Shown here: positions 9,005-17,698 of the stretch, in pieces
How the letters are laid out: every line of letters begins with the position of its first letter
Position numbering within the stretch: position 1 is the first letter of the stretch
Position numbers and translations under genes: made by a program
The notes under the pieces: model-generated
What the model was told of the DNA's origin: nothing
Seen by the model: only the letters and a program-made list of their open reading frames with translations
Database searches by the model: none
Assembly (NCBI GenBank): GCA_050633705.1
Contig: JBOEGZ010000011.1
Location: forward strand, 23,678-87,677
Origin: JAJFHI01 sp050633705
GTDB taxonomy: Bacteria; Pseudomonadota; Alphaproteobacteria; Rhizobiales; Hyphomicrobiaceae
Length of the DNA: 64,000 bases
Reading direction: 5' to 3'

Positions 9005-10270
9005 CTAAACCCAGTCCGGCACAATATCCTGTGAAATCAAATCATCATAGGTCGGCCGTTCTCTGACAACGCCAAATCGGTCTCCGGAGACCAACACCTC
9101 AGGCACGAGAAGGCGGGAATTATACGTAGAGGCCATAACCGCGCCATAGGCCCCAGCGGTCATAACCGCGAGGAGATCGCCCTCTTTGAACGGTGGCAAC
9201 ATTCGCGACTTGGCAAGATAGTCACCACTTTCACAAACTGGACCCACAACATCTTGCAACGTCTCCGGTTCGGAATTTAATGCCTCTCGTTCCGGCAAAA
9301 CCTCTTGATAGGCTTCATACAATGTCGGGCGCAGCAATTCTGCCATCGACGCATCAACGATTGTAAAGGTCCGCTCGGCTCCGATTTTTGAATACAAAAC
9401 GCGCGACACGAGGATACCTGCGTTACCAGCGATCACCCGTCCCGGCTCCATAACGATCTTTAAACCCAACGCACCCAATTCTTCTCCAACAACGGCTGCA
9501 TAGTCTTGCGGATGTGGAGGTACGTCCTTGCCTGCCTCATAAGGCACACCCAAACCGCCACCGATATCGAGATGGCGCAAGTTATGACCGGCAGCACGCA
9601 ACTCAACCACGAGATCGTGAAGCAATCGGAAGGCATCGCGATAAGGCGCCAAGTCGGTAATCTGACTGCCAATGTGCATGTGAATGCCGGCGACATCGAT
9701 GCCGGGAAGAGCTGCAGCTTGGGCATAAATGGACAAAGCATCAACGTAGGGCACGCCAAATTTATTTTCACTTTTACCCGTTGAAATTTTTTCATGCGTT
9801 TTGGCATCAACGTCTGGATTGACGCGAATGGAAACGGGTGCCTTGAGGCCCATCTCATCGGCAACATCACTTAACGCATGCAACTCCGGCACGCTCTCAA
9901 CATTAAAGCCAAGAATGCCCTCTTTTAGGGCGAAAGCCATCTCAGCACGTGACTTTCCAACACCTGCAAAAATAATTTTGTTGGCCGGGACACCAGCTGC
10001 CAGGGCGCGACGCAATTCGCCTTCTGAAACAACGTCCATCCCCGCCCCCAACTTCGCCAGTGTTTTCAACACCGCTTGGTTGGAGTTTGCTTTCATCGCA
10101 TAACAAATGAGCGCATCCTGCCCGCCAAACGCTTTTTCCAACACCTGATAGTGGCGTTGCAGCGTTGCCGTAGAATAGCAATAGAATGGTGTTCCAACTT
10201 CGGCTGCAATATCAGCCACGGGAACGTCTTCGGCATGAAGGATACCGTTTTTATAAGAAAAGTGATGCAT
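9005..10270 (-). CDS. lysA: Diaminopimelate decarboxylase
   Basis: This PLP enzyme of 421 residues converts meso-diaminopimelate to lysine, the last step of lysine synthesis, in the cytoplasm. The PLP lysine is in ICYAMKANSNQAV (K60). Other family motifs are GIHMHIGSQITD, DIGGGLGVPY, EPGRVIAGNAG and the substrate-site CESGDYLAKSR. The start at 10270 (MHHFSYKNGILHAED) matches the family N-terminus; an in-frame start at 10378 would add 36 residues with no resemblance to LysA. It follows argH and lptM on the same strand, an order seen in many alphaproteobacteria. dapD and dapE of the same pathway are in the next cluster. Confidence 0.96.
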   Translation of the reverse strand: MHHFSYKNGILHAEDVPVADIAAEVGTPFYCYSTATLQRHYQVLEKAFGGQDALICYAMKANSNQAVLKTLAKLGAGMDVVSEGELRRALAAGVPANKIIFAGVGKSRAEMAFALKEGILGFNVESVPELHALSDVADEMGLKAPVSIRVNPDVDAKTHEKISTGKSENKFGVPYVDALSIYAQAAALPGIDVAGIHMHIGSQITDLAPYRDAFRLLHDLVVELRAAGHNLRHLDIGGGLGVPYEAGKDVPPHPQDYAAVVGEELGALGLKIVMEPGRVIAGNAGILVSRVLYSKIGAERTFTIVDASMAELLRPTLYEAYQEVLPEREALNSEPETLQDVVGPVCESGDYLAKSRMLPPFKEGDLLAVMTAGAYGAVMASTYNSRLLVPEVLVSGDRFGVVRERPTYDDLISQDIVPDWV

Positions 10271-10458
10271 GAGAATTGTGTCAGTCGTCTTGGCAAGGAT
10301 CGTGGGTTTGAAAGAGTGAGACCACGTTTTAGCGAACAAAGCACGGAAAAATCGCGTGGATTGCTTACAAATACCCAAATAACGATATCAGACACGACGC
10401 CACAAACGGTAACCGAACCCGTCTCACATCGAATTGCGACAGTTGACGACGAGAACGC

Positions 10459-10680
10459 CTAGAGCAAGCTATCGAGAATAAACGGGCGATGTTTCTTTGG
10501 TGGCGCAGCAGAGTCCTTACCTGCATCGGCGGCCTCTGGCGAGGTCGCCTCTCCCGAAGCCTGTGCTGCTGGCGGGGCATCAAGAGAACCACGCACACCA
10601 CAACCGCCAAGCATTGCAGCAGCCCCCAATGTAGAGATCGTGGCCAAAAGCCAAATATTTCTTTTTATGGCGTCTTGCAT
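10459..10680 (-). CDS. lptM: Small lipoprotein LptM-like (YifL family)
   Basis: A 73-residue lipoprotein with an N-terminal basic stretch, a hydrophobic helix (IWLLATISTLGAAAMLGG) and a lipobox cysteine followed by GVRGSL. That Cys-G-x-R-G-x-L pattern is the hallmark of LptM/YifL, a lipoprotein that in enterobacteria assists assembly of the LptD outer-membrane LPS translocon. The rest is Ala/Pro-rich and probably disordered, ending in PFILDSLL. The gene sits between argH and lysA, the usual location in alphaproteobacteria. Identification rests on the short motif and the position; the role in LPS export here is inferred. Confidence 0.78.
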   Translation of the reverse strand: MQDAIKRNIWLLATISTLGAAAMLGGCGVRGSLDAPPAAQASGEATSPEAADAGKDSAAPPKKHRPFILDSLL

Positions 10681-10804
10681 CTCGTCTCTTGTCCCGTTGA
10701 CCGGATGACCCCAGTCAAGGCCAGTTTAACAGGGGCCCCAGTTAAATGGCCCAAAGTGCTTACCGGACCGCCGCATAACTCAAAATCGGCCATCCCAAAC
10801 CTTT

Positions 10805-12220
10805 TTAGCCTGCTGACTGCTCTTTCTCCAACCGCTTGATCCAAGTTCTGGCCGATTTGATGACGTTCTGTGGCGCAGTTCCCCCATAACTGGTTCTGCT
10901 CTTTACTGAGTTTTCCACAGACAGCACACCAAAAACCGCGTCAGTTATGCGTTTTTCATGCCTCTGCATCGTCTCCAGCGACAAATCCGCCAAATCAACA
11001 CCACCTGCCTCCGCCTCCGCCACAATGCACCCTGTGACGTGATGGGCCTCACGAAATGGCATTTTAAGTTCGCGAACAAGCCAATCCGCCAAGTCTGTGG
11101 CCGTTGAAAAGCCAGCACCTGCCGCCGCCGCCATCGCCTCAGGGTTCGATTTCAGATCTTCGACCATGCCCGTCATCGCCGCGATGGCCAATTTCAAGCT
11201 ATCGAAGGCATCAAAAGCAACCTCTTTGTCTTCCTGCATATCCTTTGAGTAAGCAAGAGGAAGCCCCTTCATCACCACCACCAGGCTTTGGAAGGCGCCA
11301 GCAATGCGGCCAACTTTGGCACGCGTCAATTCAGCCGCATCAGGGTTACGCTTTTGCGGCATGATCGACGAGCCCGTCGTGAACTTATCGGAGAGTGAAA
11401 TAAAACCGAACTGTGGCGTCATCCAAACGACGATCTCTTCGGCAAAGCGCGAGAGATGCACGGCTGTAATTGTGGCAGCACTCAAGGTTTCCAAGACAAA
11501 ATCACGGTCGGATACCCCGTCCAGCGAGTTTGCCATTGGTCGATCAAAACCGAGTGCGTCAGCGGTTGCCTTGCGATCGATTGGAAATGACGTGCCAGCC
11601 AATGCCGCCGATCCAAGCGGAGATTCATTGAGACGTTTGCGGGCATCGCCAAGTCTCCCCCGATCGCGAGATATCATCTCAACGTAAGCTAGGAGGTGGT
11701 GCCCGAACGTCACCGGTTGGGCCGGTTGTAAATGTGTAAAGCCTGGCATCAATGTTGCTGCGTTAGCTTGTGCTTGTTTGGCAAGTGCCAGTTGCAACCG
11801 CGACAAAGCGTCATCAAAACCATCGATCGTATCACGCACGTACAAGCGAAAATCAGTTGCCACCTGGTCGTTGCGCGAACGTCCCGTGTGCACCCGTCCT
11901 GCTGCTTCACCGACAATTGCCTTCAGGCGCGCTTCAATATTCATGTGAATATCTTCAAGCGCACGCGAATACTTGAATTTGCCAGCCTCGATCTCTGCCA
12001 GGACTTGATCCAAACCTTTTATGATTTGTTTGGCATCTTTCTTGGTAATGATCCCTTGAGCTGCCAACATTCCGGCATGCGCTTTTGATCCTTGAATATC
12101 TTGGCTGGCAAACCGCATATCGAAATCGATCGAAGCATTGATGTCTTCCATGATTTCGGCAGGAGACATTGAAAATCGTCCGCCCCACATCTTATTTGAT
12201 TTGTCTTTGCTCACGATCAC
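10805..12220 (-). CDS. argH: Argininosuccinate lyase
   Basis: This 471-residue cytoplasmic enzyme cleaves argininosuccinate to arginine and fumarate, the last step of arginine synthesis. The N-terminus carries MWGGRF, and the fumarase-superfamily signature GSSIMPQKRNPD contains the catalytic serine loop. Other family motifs are VHTGRSRNDQVATD and MPGFTHLQPAQPV. Start is a GTG at 12220, which leaves ten residues before MWGGRF; an internal start is possible. It is divergent from tlpA and upstream of lptM and lysA, the common alphaproteobacterial order. Confidence 0.97.
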   Translation of the reverse strand: MIVSKDKSNKMWGGRFSMSPAEIMEDINASIDFDMRFASQDIQGSKAHAGMLAAQGIITKKDAKQIIKGLDQVLAEIEAGKFKYSRALEDIHMNIEARLKAIVGEAAGRVHTGRSRNDQVATDFRLYVRDTIDGFDDALSRLQLALAKQAQANAATLMPGFTHLQPAQPVTFGHHLLAYVEMISRDRGRLGDARKRLNESPLGSAALAGTSFPIDRKATADALGFDRPMANSLDGVSDRDFVLETLSAATITAVHLSRFAEEIVVWMTPQFGFISLSDKFTTGSSIMPQKRNPDAAELTRAKVGRIAGAFQSLVVVMKGLPLAYSKDMQEDKEVAFDAFDSLKLAIAAMTGMVEDLKSNPEAMAAAAGAGFSTATDLADWLVRELKMPFREAHHVTGCIVAEAEAGGVDLADLSLETMQRHEKRITDAVFGVLSVENSVKSRTSYGGTAPQNVIKSARTWIKRLEKEQSAG

Positions 12221-12307
12221 GTGCTCCAGCGACTTGGCGCATTAAAATATTGGTATACATAGTCAGGCGATACGCGAACATCCGCTCAAAACCAAGGAAG
12301 AAAACAA

Positions 12308-12943
12308 ATGAACCGGACCGCAAAAATTCTCTGGGCCATAGCGTTGGCCGCAATCGCCTTGTACGCGGTCCTATACGTCACTCAACAGGGGGCTGACAAT
12401 GGCCCACCACCCAAGATCGTGAAACTCGGCCCCGATCCCGCGCCCACTGACGCCAAGGCCACAAAGGCGGGTGCGAAGTTAGAAAAATTCCAATATCTCG
12501 AGACACCAACCACGCTGCCAGAAATCGTTTTTACTGGTCCTGAGGGCCAGCCACTCAAACTTGAAAGCTTTCGAGGCAAGGTTGTGTTGCTCAACGTCTG
12601 GGCTACCTGGTGTGCGCCATGCCGGCACGAAATGCCGTCTCTTGATCGACTGCAAAAAGACCTCGGGTCTGATAAATTCGAGGTCGTCGCCCTTTCCATT
12701 GACAAGTCGGGCCTACCCGGCGTGAAGCAGTTTCTCGAGGCAATAGGTATCACGCACCTTAAAGCCTATGTTGATCCCACGACCGAACAAACCAGACCTT
12801 TGAAAATTTTAGGCATGCCAACGACACTTTTAATCGATGCAAAAGGTCGTGAGATTGGTCGCCTCACCGGCCCAGCCCAGTGGGATTCCGATGCCGCCAA
12901 GGCGATCGTCAATACGGCCCTAGAGCAAACCGGCAGGCCCTGA
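12308..12943 (+). CDS. tlpA: Thiol:disulfide interchange protein TlpA family
   Basis: A 211-residue membrane-anchored, periplasm-facing thioredoxin-like protein that reduces disulfides, in known cases for cytochrome c oxidase (CuA) maturation. An N-terminal helix (residues ~8-25) is the uncleaved anchor. The thioredoxin fold has the active site WATWCAPCRHEMP (C102, C105) and the cis-Pro loop ILGMPTTLLID. The ATG at 12308 is preceded by AAGGAAG at a good distance. Divergence from argH is conserved in alphaproteobacteria. It converges on the SRPBCC gene downstream, with a hairpin in between. Confidence 0.9.
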   Translation: MNRTAKILWAIALAAIALYAVLYVTQQGADNGPPPKIVKLGPDPAPTDAKATKAGAKLEKFQYLETPTTLPEIVFTGPEGQPLKLESFRGKVVLLNVWATWCAPCRHEMPSLDRLQKDLGSDKFEVVALSIDKSGLPGVKQFLEAIGITHLKAYVDPTTEQTRPLKILGMPTTLLIDAKGREIGRLTGPAQWDSDAAKAIVNTALEQTGRP

Positions 12944-12946
12944 TGC

Positions 12947-12980
12947 ACCACCTTAGAAACATCTAGGTGGTCTTCGATTT
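12947..12980. terminator. Hairpin between convergent tlpA and the SRPBCC gene
   Basis: ACCACCT (12947-12953) pairs with AGGTGGT (12965-12971), and AGA/TCT extend the stem inward around a bulged T. It lies right after the tlpA stop and is followed by a partly T-rich stretch. It may serve both converging genes. Confidence 0.55.
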
Positions 12981-13003
12981 GCCTAGCGCCATACCGGTTT
13001 GAA

Positions 13004-13594
13004 TTAAGGTGTTGTGGATGGTGTCGTGGCATCGCTTGCAGCGCTCGGGGTCTCATCGGGCAAGGCTTCAATCAATGTCTTCATGCTGGCTAAACCTTGC
13101 TCAAATTGCGAGCTGATCATTGGCTTGAAAATCAAACCCATCCAGCGTGCAACCGGGTTTGCACCCAAAGGCGAATTAAAAGCCCAAGAGACACTCGTAC
13201 CGGAAGCCGACGGTTGTAATTTAAATTCCGCGTTTGCCTTGCCATGCTCATAGAAATCGAGCGCTGTTTTTACCCGAGCACTTTCTTCGCTTTCGATAAT
13301 TTCTTGTACACCCTTGCCGACATTTTTGTTCTCGCTCGACCAGGTCACCTTGTGGCCAACGCCTTGCTCAGGCCCTTCGTATTTATAGGTCGTGCCTTGC
13401 GGATCAATCTTAGCCCACGGGGACCATTCCTGAGACTTGCGGAAATTATTGACGTAGGGGAAAATTTTCTCAGGCGCGGCGTTGATCATAACGGTCCGCT
13501 CAACGACCATTTCGTTTGGCAGCAACATGCCGACGAGACCTAAGACCACCAATAATGAAATGATAAAGAAAAATAATTTTTTCAGAAATGCCAT
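13004..13594 (-). CDS. SRPBCC family protein (polyketide cyclase/START-like fold), membrane anchored
   Basis: A 196-residue protein with an N-terminal transmembrane helix (LFFFIISLLVVLGLVGMLL) followed by a START/Bet v1-like ligand-binding domain: VERTVMINAAPEKIFPYVNN, then WSPWAKIDP and GVGHKVTWSSE, typical of the SRPBCC superfamily. The ligand is unknown. Its C-terminus is Ala/Thr/Ser/Pro-rich and probably disordered. The ATG at 13594 (MAFLKKLFF) is chosen over an upstream start at 13675, since the anchor then begins at the N-terminus. No operon partner is evident; tlpA converges on it. Confidence 0.8.
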   Translation of the reverse strand: MAFLKKLFFFIISLLVVLGLVGMLLPNEMVVERTVMINAAPEKIFPYVNNFRKSQEWSPWAKIDPQGTTYKYEGPEQGVGHKVTWSSENKNVGKGVQEIIESEESARVKTALDFYEHGKANAEFKLQPSASGTSVSWAFNSPLGANPVARWMGLIFKPMISSQFEQGLASMKTLIEALPDETPSAASDATTPSTTP

Positions 13595-13833
13595 GACGTC
13601 TACTCCCGTGACATGAAAAAGCTGGAACACCCTATTTATAGCCTGTGTCGACGTTATGACATCAATCGCCGCCACACCAAATCGTTTCTAAGTCTATTGA
13701 AATCATTCAACTTTGAGCACGATAAACACCTTTCATCTTCGCATCCAAGCCCCTACCAATTGACTTGGCCGCCAGAGCGCGTCACAAACTCGCGCAACAT
13801 TGCGGGCTCGTCCCGCCAAAAGTATTCACAATA

Positions 13834-13838
13834 AAGGA
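13834..13838 (+). promoter_or_regulatory. Ribosome binding site of dapD
   Basis: AAGGA lies 9 bases before the ATG at 13848 and decides this start over an upstream in-frame start at 13800. Confidence 0.75.
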
Positions 13839-13847
13839 CCCCCATCC

Positions 13848-14693
13848 ATGTCGCACGCCGACCTGAAAAATACCATTGAAGCCGCTTTTGACGATCGCGA
13901 TAACGTCACCTCAGCCACATCAGGGCCGGTACGCGACAGCGTCAATACCGCACTCGACCTTCTCGATAGTGGTCAAGCGCGCGTTGCGGAAAAAAATAGT
14001 GACGGCGAGTGGATCGTTAACCAGTGGCTCAAGAAGGCCGTACTGTTGTCGTTCCGTTTAAATGACATGACAACAATCTCTGGCGGTTCGGGCGGCGGCT
14101 CGTGGTGGGATAAAGTGCCATCAAAATTTGACGGTTGGGGTGCTCCTGAATTCAAGAAAGCCGGTTTTCGCGCTGTGCCAAATTGCATTGTGCGCCGTTC
14201 CGCGCATATCGCGCCCGGCGTTGTTCTCATGCCATCGTTCGTCAACCTTGGCGCTTATGTTGACAGTGGTACGATGGTCGACACCTGGGCCACCGTCGGA
14301 AGTTGTGCACAAATTGGTAAGAACGTGCATTTGTCAGGCGGTGCAGGCATTGGCGGCGTGCTTGAACCACTCCAAGCTGGCCCCGTTATCATTGAGGACA
14401 ACTGTTTTATTGGCGCGCGCGCTGAAGTCGCTGAGGGCGTCCTTGTTGGCGAAGGCAGTGTTCTATCGATGGGTGTTTACATCGGTGCATCAACCAAAGT
14501 TATCGACCGCGCCACAGGTGAGATCTTTATGGGGCGCGTGCCACCCTACTCTGTAGTCGTATCGGGAACTCTACCCGGTAAAGACTTGCCAGACGGCACG
14601 CCTGGTCCTGGCCTTTATTGCGCTGTCATCGTCAAACGTGTGGACGAGAAAACCCGGTCGAAGACTTCCATCAACGAACTGCTAAGATCGTAA
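13848..14693 (+). CDS. dapD: 2,3,4,5-tetrahydropyridine-2,6-dicarboxylate N-succinyltransferase
   Basis: This 281-residue cytoplasmic enzyme adds succinyl from succinyl-CoA to tetrahydrodipicolinate in the succinylase branch of lysine/DAP synthesis. The N-terminal helical domain is followed by a left-handed beta-helix with hexapeptide repeats (SAHIAPGVVLMPSFVNLGAY, GTMVDTWATVGSCAQIG, GGVLEPLQAGPVIIEDNCFI). The C-terminus carries the family motif GLYCAVIVKRVDEKTRSK. The ATG at 13848 (MSHADLKNTIEAAF) has a ribosome binding site and matches the family start. dapE, two steps later in the pathway, lies 3.5 kb downstream with five membrane-protein genes between them. Confidence 0.96.
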   Translation: MSHADLKNTIEAAFDDRDNVTSATSGPVRDSVNTALDLLDSGQARVAEKNSDGEWIVNQWLKKAVLLSFRLNDMTTISGGSGGGSWWDKVPSKFDGWGAPEFKKAGFRAVPNCIVRRSAHIAPGVVLMPSFVNLGAYVDSGTMVDTWATVGSCAQIGKNVHLSGGAGIGGVLEPLQAGPVIIEDNCFIGARAEVAEGVLVGEGSVLSMGVYIGASTKVIDRATGEIFMGRVPPYSVVVSGTLPGKDLPDGTPGPGLYCAVIVKRVDEKTRSKTSINELLRS

Positions 14694-14744
14694 AATACGA
14701 GTGCCTAGCGTGGAGGGCTGGATCTAAACAGGGGAAATCAACAT

Positions 14745-15617
14745 ATGAATGATCACGCCCGATCCAACCCCGAACAATCAACTTCGGGCCGGAGTTACTC
14801 CGAACCGTTGTTTAAGACCCTTCGTGCCGACAAAATCATTTCCACGCTTGAGGTCCTGGAACAACGTATTTTCGAGCGTTTTCCAGGATCAGGCCTCGTT
14901 CGGGTGTGTAGCGAACTTCTGAGCGTCGCCCGAGGCAGCGAAGCAGAAGTCACAGCGCTTATCAGACCAAACTTCTTTATGCGTGGTGCAATCGCGACCG
15001 TTTTGATTCTGGGTCTTGCGCTCCTTGGATATGTCGGCACCATTATAGAATTCAAACGAAACACCGAAAATTTGTTTGGTGTGCTTGAAGGCATTGACGC
15101 TGCCCTTTCCATCCTGATCGCCATGGGGGCTGGCATCTTTTTTCTCGCCACCGCTGAAGCACGTTGGAAACGACAGCGCGCACTCGACGACTTGCACGAA
15201 TTGCGTTCGCTGATCCATGTCATCGACATGCATCAACTGACCAAGGACCCGGCGAAAGAGTCTCTCGTGAGTACACAAACGAAGTCCTCTCCTCAGCGCA
15301 TCATGACACCATTTGAGCTGTCACGATATCTCGACTATTGCGCCGAAATGCTCTCGCTGGCCGCTAAAATTGCGGCCCTTTACGCGCAAGGTACGCGTGA
15401 CGAAGTCGTCATCGAAACGGCAAGTGATCTGAGCCAAATAACAACGCATATGTCTGGAAAAATCTGGCAAAAAATCACGCTGGTGCAAAGTATCGTCGGT
15501 GCCGGAATGGCCCACGCGCCCTTACCCCCTGAAGCCCATCAAGAAAAACCCCAAGACCCATCAGGCGCGTCCAGTTCAAATAAAGCATCAAACGACGACG
15601 TTTCAGAATCGAATTAA
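14745..15617 (+). CDS. Hypothetical protein with two transmembrane helices
   Basis: I do not recognise a named family for this 290-residue protein. It has an N-terminal ~80-residue helical region (TLRADKIISTLEVLEQRIFE), two hydrophobic segments at about 82-104 (GAIATVLILGLALLGYVGTI) and 112-140, and then a helical domain with EARWKRQRALDDLHELRSLI and HVIDMHQLTKDP. The last ~35 residues are Pro/Ser-rich and probably disordered. The N-terminal and C-terminal domains are predicted to face the cytoplasm. AGGGGA precedes the ATG. It sits directly between dapD and the DUF805 array on the same strand and may be co-transcribed with them. Confidence 0.75.
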   Translation: MNDHARSNPEQSTSGRSYSEPLFKTLRADKIISTLEVLEQRIFERFPGSGLVRVCSELLSVARGSEAEVTALIRPNFFMRGAIATVLILGLALLGYVGTIIEFKRNTENLFGVLEGIDAALSILIAMGAGIFFLATAEARWKRQRALDDLHELRSLIHVIDMHQLTKDPAKESLVSTQTKSSPQRIMTPFELSRYLDYCAEMLSLAAKIAALYAQGTRDEVVIETASDLSQITTHMSGKIWQKITLVQSIVGAGMAHAPLPPEAHQEKPQDPSGASSSNKASNDDVSESN

Positions 15618-15668
15618 ACCACGACCGGGCCAACGTCTTTTCGACACCGGCTAACGAAGTGATCTAGC

Positions 15669-16148
15669 ATGACCTTATCGCTCGACTATTGGTGGCACGT
15701 GTTCTTTGGTTTCACAGGACGCATTTCGCGCAGCACGTGGTGGGTCGCAAGCTTCCTGCTCATCGTCATTGATTTCGGTGTTCTCATAGTTTTGATCAAT
15801 CCAGATTTTTTTAACCTCTCAATTGACCCCATTCCAGCCGCAACACCGGCTGAAACATTGTTCGGCCTTGCCATGTTGATTCCCGCAACTGCTGTCAGCG
15901 TAAAACGGTTTAATGATCGAAATCGGCCCTATTGGTTGGGGTATGCGATTGGAATAGGCATCGCGATCATTTCAGCCACCTTGCACTTCACCGCCCACCT
16001 GCCGGCCTACGATATGGCCGTCGGAATCCTGCTTATGAGTCTTGTACCGTTCTTTTTATGGTTGGTCATTGAACAAGGCCTGCTGGCTGGCACCCAGGGT
16101 GCAAATCAGTACGGACCAGGCCCCAACGACTTTTTACATTCATCGTGA
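15669..16148 (+). CDS. DUF805 membrane protein, copy 1 of 4
   Basis: A 159-residue inner-membrane protein of the DUF805 family, function unknown. It carries the family marks: FTGRISRSTWW at the start, the charged motif VKRFNDRNRPYWLG after the second helix, and a C-terminal GTQGANQYGPGP. Three to four transmembrane helices are visible. It is most like copy 3 (same KRFNDRN-R-PYW motif) and less like copies 2 and 4, so the array holds two subtypes. It starts 51 bases after the upstream two-TM gene. Confidence 0.88.
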   Translation: MTLSLDYWWHVFFGFTGRISRSTWWVASFLLIVIDFGVLIVLINPDFFNLSIDPIPAATPAETLFGLAMLIPATAVSVKRFNDRNRPYWLGYAIGIGIAIISATLHFTAHLPAYDMAVGILLMSLVPFFLWLVIEQGLLAGTQGANQYGPGPNDFLHSS

Positions 16149-16364
16149 TGCCCAGCCTGGCCTAACGTATCGCCGTCCTGTTGTTTCGGGCGCCTGCACG
16201 CTTTTGCACCTCTTACTGCCGCGACTGTTTCAAAGCGAACCGCGCGGTAAGAGGCCTGCAACGATTTGCAGCGAATTCAACACTGGCTTGGAAACGCAAT
16301 TTCAAGCTGTCTGGGCGACAATGGCGTATCGATCTATTTCAGATTTGCGGCTGACGGATACACC

Positions 16365-16874
16365 ATGAAAATTCTGAAATCCCTATTTGGCATTCGTGGA
16401 CGCATGAACCGCGCCAGCTACTTGCTCGTCGCAAGTCTTGCCACATGCCTGCCGACGATCCCGCTTTACTTCCTAGGGTTTGATGTCTCGCAATACTCAA
16501 TCGGGCAATGGCTGACAGCATCAATCGCATGCATTCCCTGCATTTGGCTTCTAATCGCAGCCAACACCCAGCGCCTGCACGACCTGGATATGTCAGGCTG
16601 GGTACAGTTGGTTTTCGTTGCAAATTATTCAATTACTTTCGCGATTTTTTCTGCCACGCCCATCCTCTTTAAGGGACAACATCTGTGGGCATTGTTGGCC
16701 CTTAACATTCTCGCGTTGCCGATTGCTGCTTGGGCAATATGGCTGATGGTGGAACTCTTTTGTTCCGGCGGCAAAGATGAAGCCAATCGATTCGGTGCAC
16801 CACGGTCGTTTCGCGATCTCTTGAGAAACTCTTCCGTCCTCCCGAAACCCACACCTTTTTCATCATCCCAGTAA
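16365..16874 (+). CDS. DUF805 membrane protein, copy 2 of 4
   Basis: A 169-residue DUF805 protein. The N-terminal motif is FGIRGRMNRASYLL, the central motif is NTQRLHDLDMSGWVQL (the RLHDLD subtype shared with copy 4), and the C-terminus has DEANRFGAPRS in place of the usual NQYGPDP. The ATG at 16365 is chosen over an upstream in-frame start at 16266 because the family begins here. The C-terminal tail is longer and more basic than in the other copies. A 216-base gap separates it from copy 1, so it may have its own promoter. Confidence 0.85.
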   Translation: MKILKSLFGIRGRMNRASYLLVASLATCLPTIPLYFLGFDVSQYSIGQWLTASIACIPCIWLLIAANTQRLHDLDMSGWVQLVFVANYSITFAIFSATPILFKGQHLWALLALNILALPIAAWAIWLMVELFCSGGKDEANRFGAPRSFRDLLRNSSVLPKPTPFSSSQ

Positions 16875-16937
16875 AACTCTAGTATAATTCTTGGTCGTGA
16901 GTGCACCGCAAAAAAATCCATAAAAATTAACTCCGTC

Positions 16938-16966
16938 GATTGGTTTCGCACGCGCACGAAACCAAT
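16938..16966 (+). terminator. Perfect 10-bp hairpin between DUF805 copies 2 and 3
   Basis: ATTGGTTTCG (16939-16948) pairs with CGAAACCAAT (16957-16966) around an 8-base loop, CACGCGCA. The following bases are not T-rich until TTTTTT about 20 bases later, so termination is uncertain. Confidence 0.45.
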
Positions 16967-17043
16967 TCCCAATCAAAGGTCTCGCTTTTTTAGATGCACA
17001 AAGCTATTCAAGACGTGCATTTTATTTTTGGGGAGACACAATA

Positions 17044-17529
17044 ATGAATCCGCTCAGTCTGCTTTTCAGCTTCACAGGTCGCATTACCCGACTGTCATTT
17101 TGGCTGGGCATCATCGCCCTCGCCATCCTGCAAATCATCGCGCTCGTCGCCTTGAATCCAGCAATGCTCAGCGGGGATCCAGATACGCTAGCAAACCTTT
17201 CAAAACCAAACTGGACCAACACACTTGTTGGATTAGCATTTTTGATACCCTTCACGGCAATTTACGTAAAACGGTTTAACGACCGCAACAGACCATACTG
17301 GATTGGTTTTGCCTTAGTCGGCATCTATGCCATTTACAGTTTGCTACCACACTTCTTGGGCACACCTGACCCAACCGCGGCAGAACTGACACCAGACATG
17401 ATCATCTTCATGGTCTTTGCGGTTCTGATGACAATCATTGGTCTTTGGTCATTGATCGACCTTGGGTTTTTACGTGGCACCAAAGGACCCAACCAATACG
17501 GACCAGACCCAAAAGGTGACAGCGCTTAA
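17044..17529 (+). CDS. DUF805 membrane protein, copy 3 of 4
   Basis: A 161-residue DUF805 protein with FTGRITRLSFWLG at the N-terminus, VKRFNDRNRPYWIGF after the second helix, and a C-terminal GTKGPNQYGPDPKGD. It shares the KRFNDRNRPYW motif with copy 1, which suggests those two arose by duplication. GGGGAG lies 8 bases before the ATG. It is preceded by a 169-base gap that includes a hairpin. Confidence 0.88.
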   Translation: MNPLSLLFSFTGRITRLSFWLGIIALAILQIIALVALNPAMLSGDPDTLANLSKPNWTNTLVGLAFLIPFTAIYVKRFNDRNRPYWIGFALVGIYAIYSLLPHFLGTPDPTAAELTPDMIIFMVFAVLMTIIGLWSLIDLGFLRGTKGPNQYGPDPKGDSA

Positions 17530-17688
17530 AGGTCGTCTTCAAGGGACCCTGATGCACAGAATTTTGGCCACGTGGACACCACACCCTGGTTGCCACGTGG
17601 CTGGAAACGAAGGTTGACCTGGCGATAAACCTTCGCACTCGCATCGCCATCGACAAATATGCTAGTGCTTTCCAGACGTGATCACGTT

Positions 17689-17693
17689 GAGGA
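17689..17693 (+). promoter_or_regulatory. Ribosome binding site of DUF805 copy 4
   Basis: GAGGA lies 5 bases before the ATG at 17699, which favours it over an in-frame start at 17678. Confidence 0.7.
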
Positions 17694-17698
17694 AAGCT

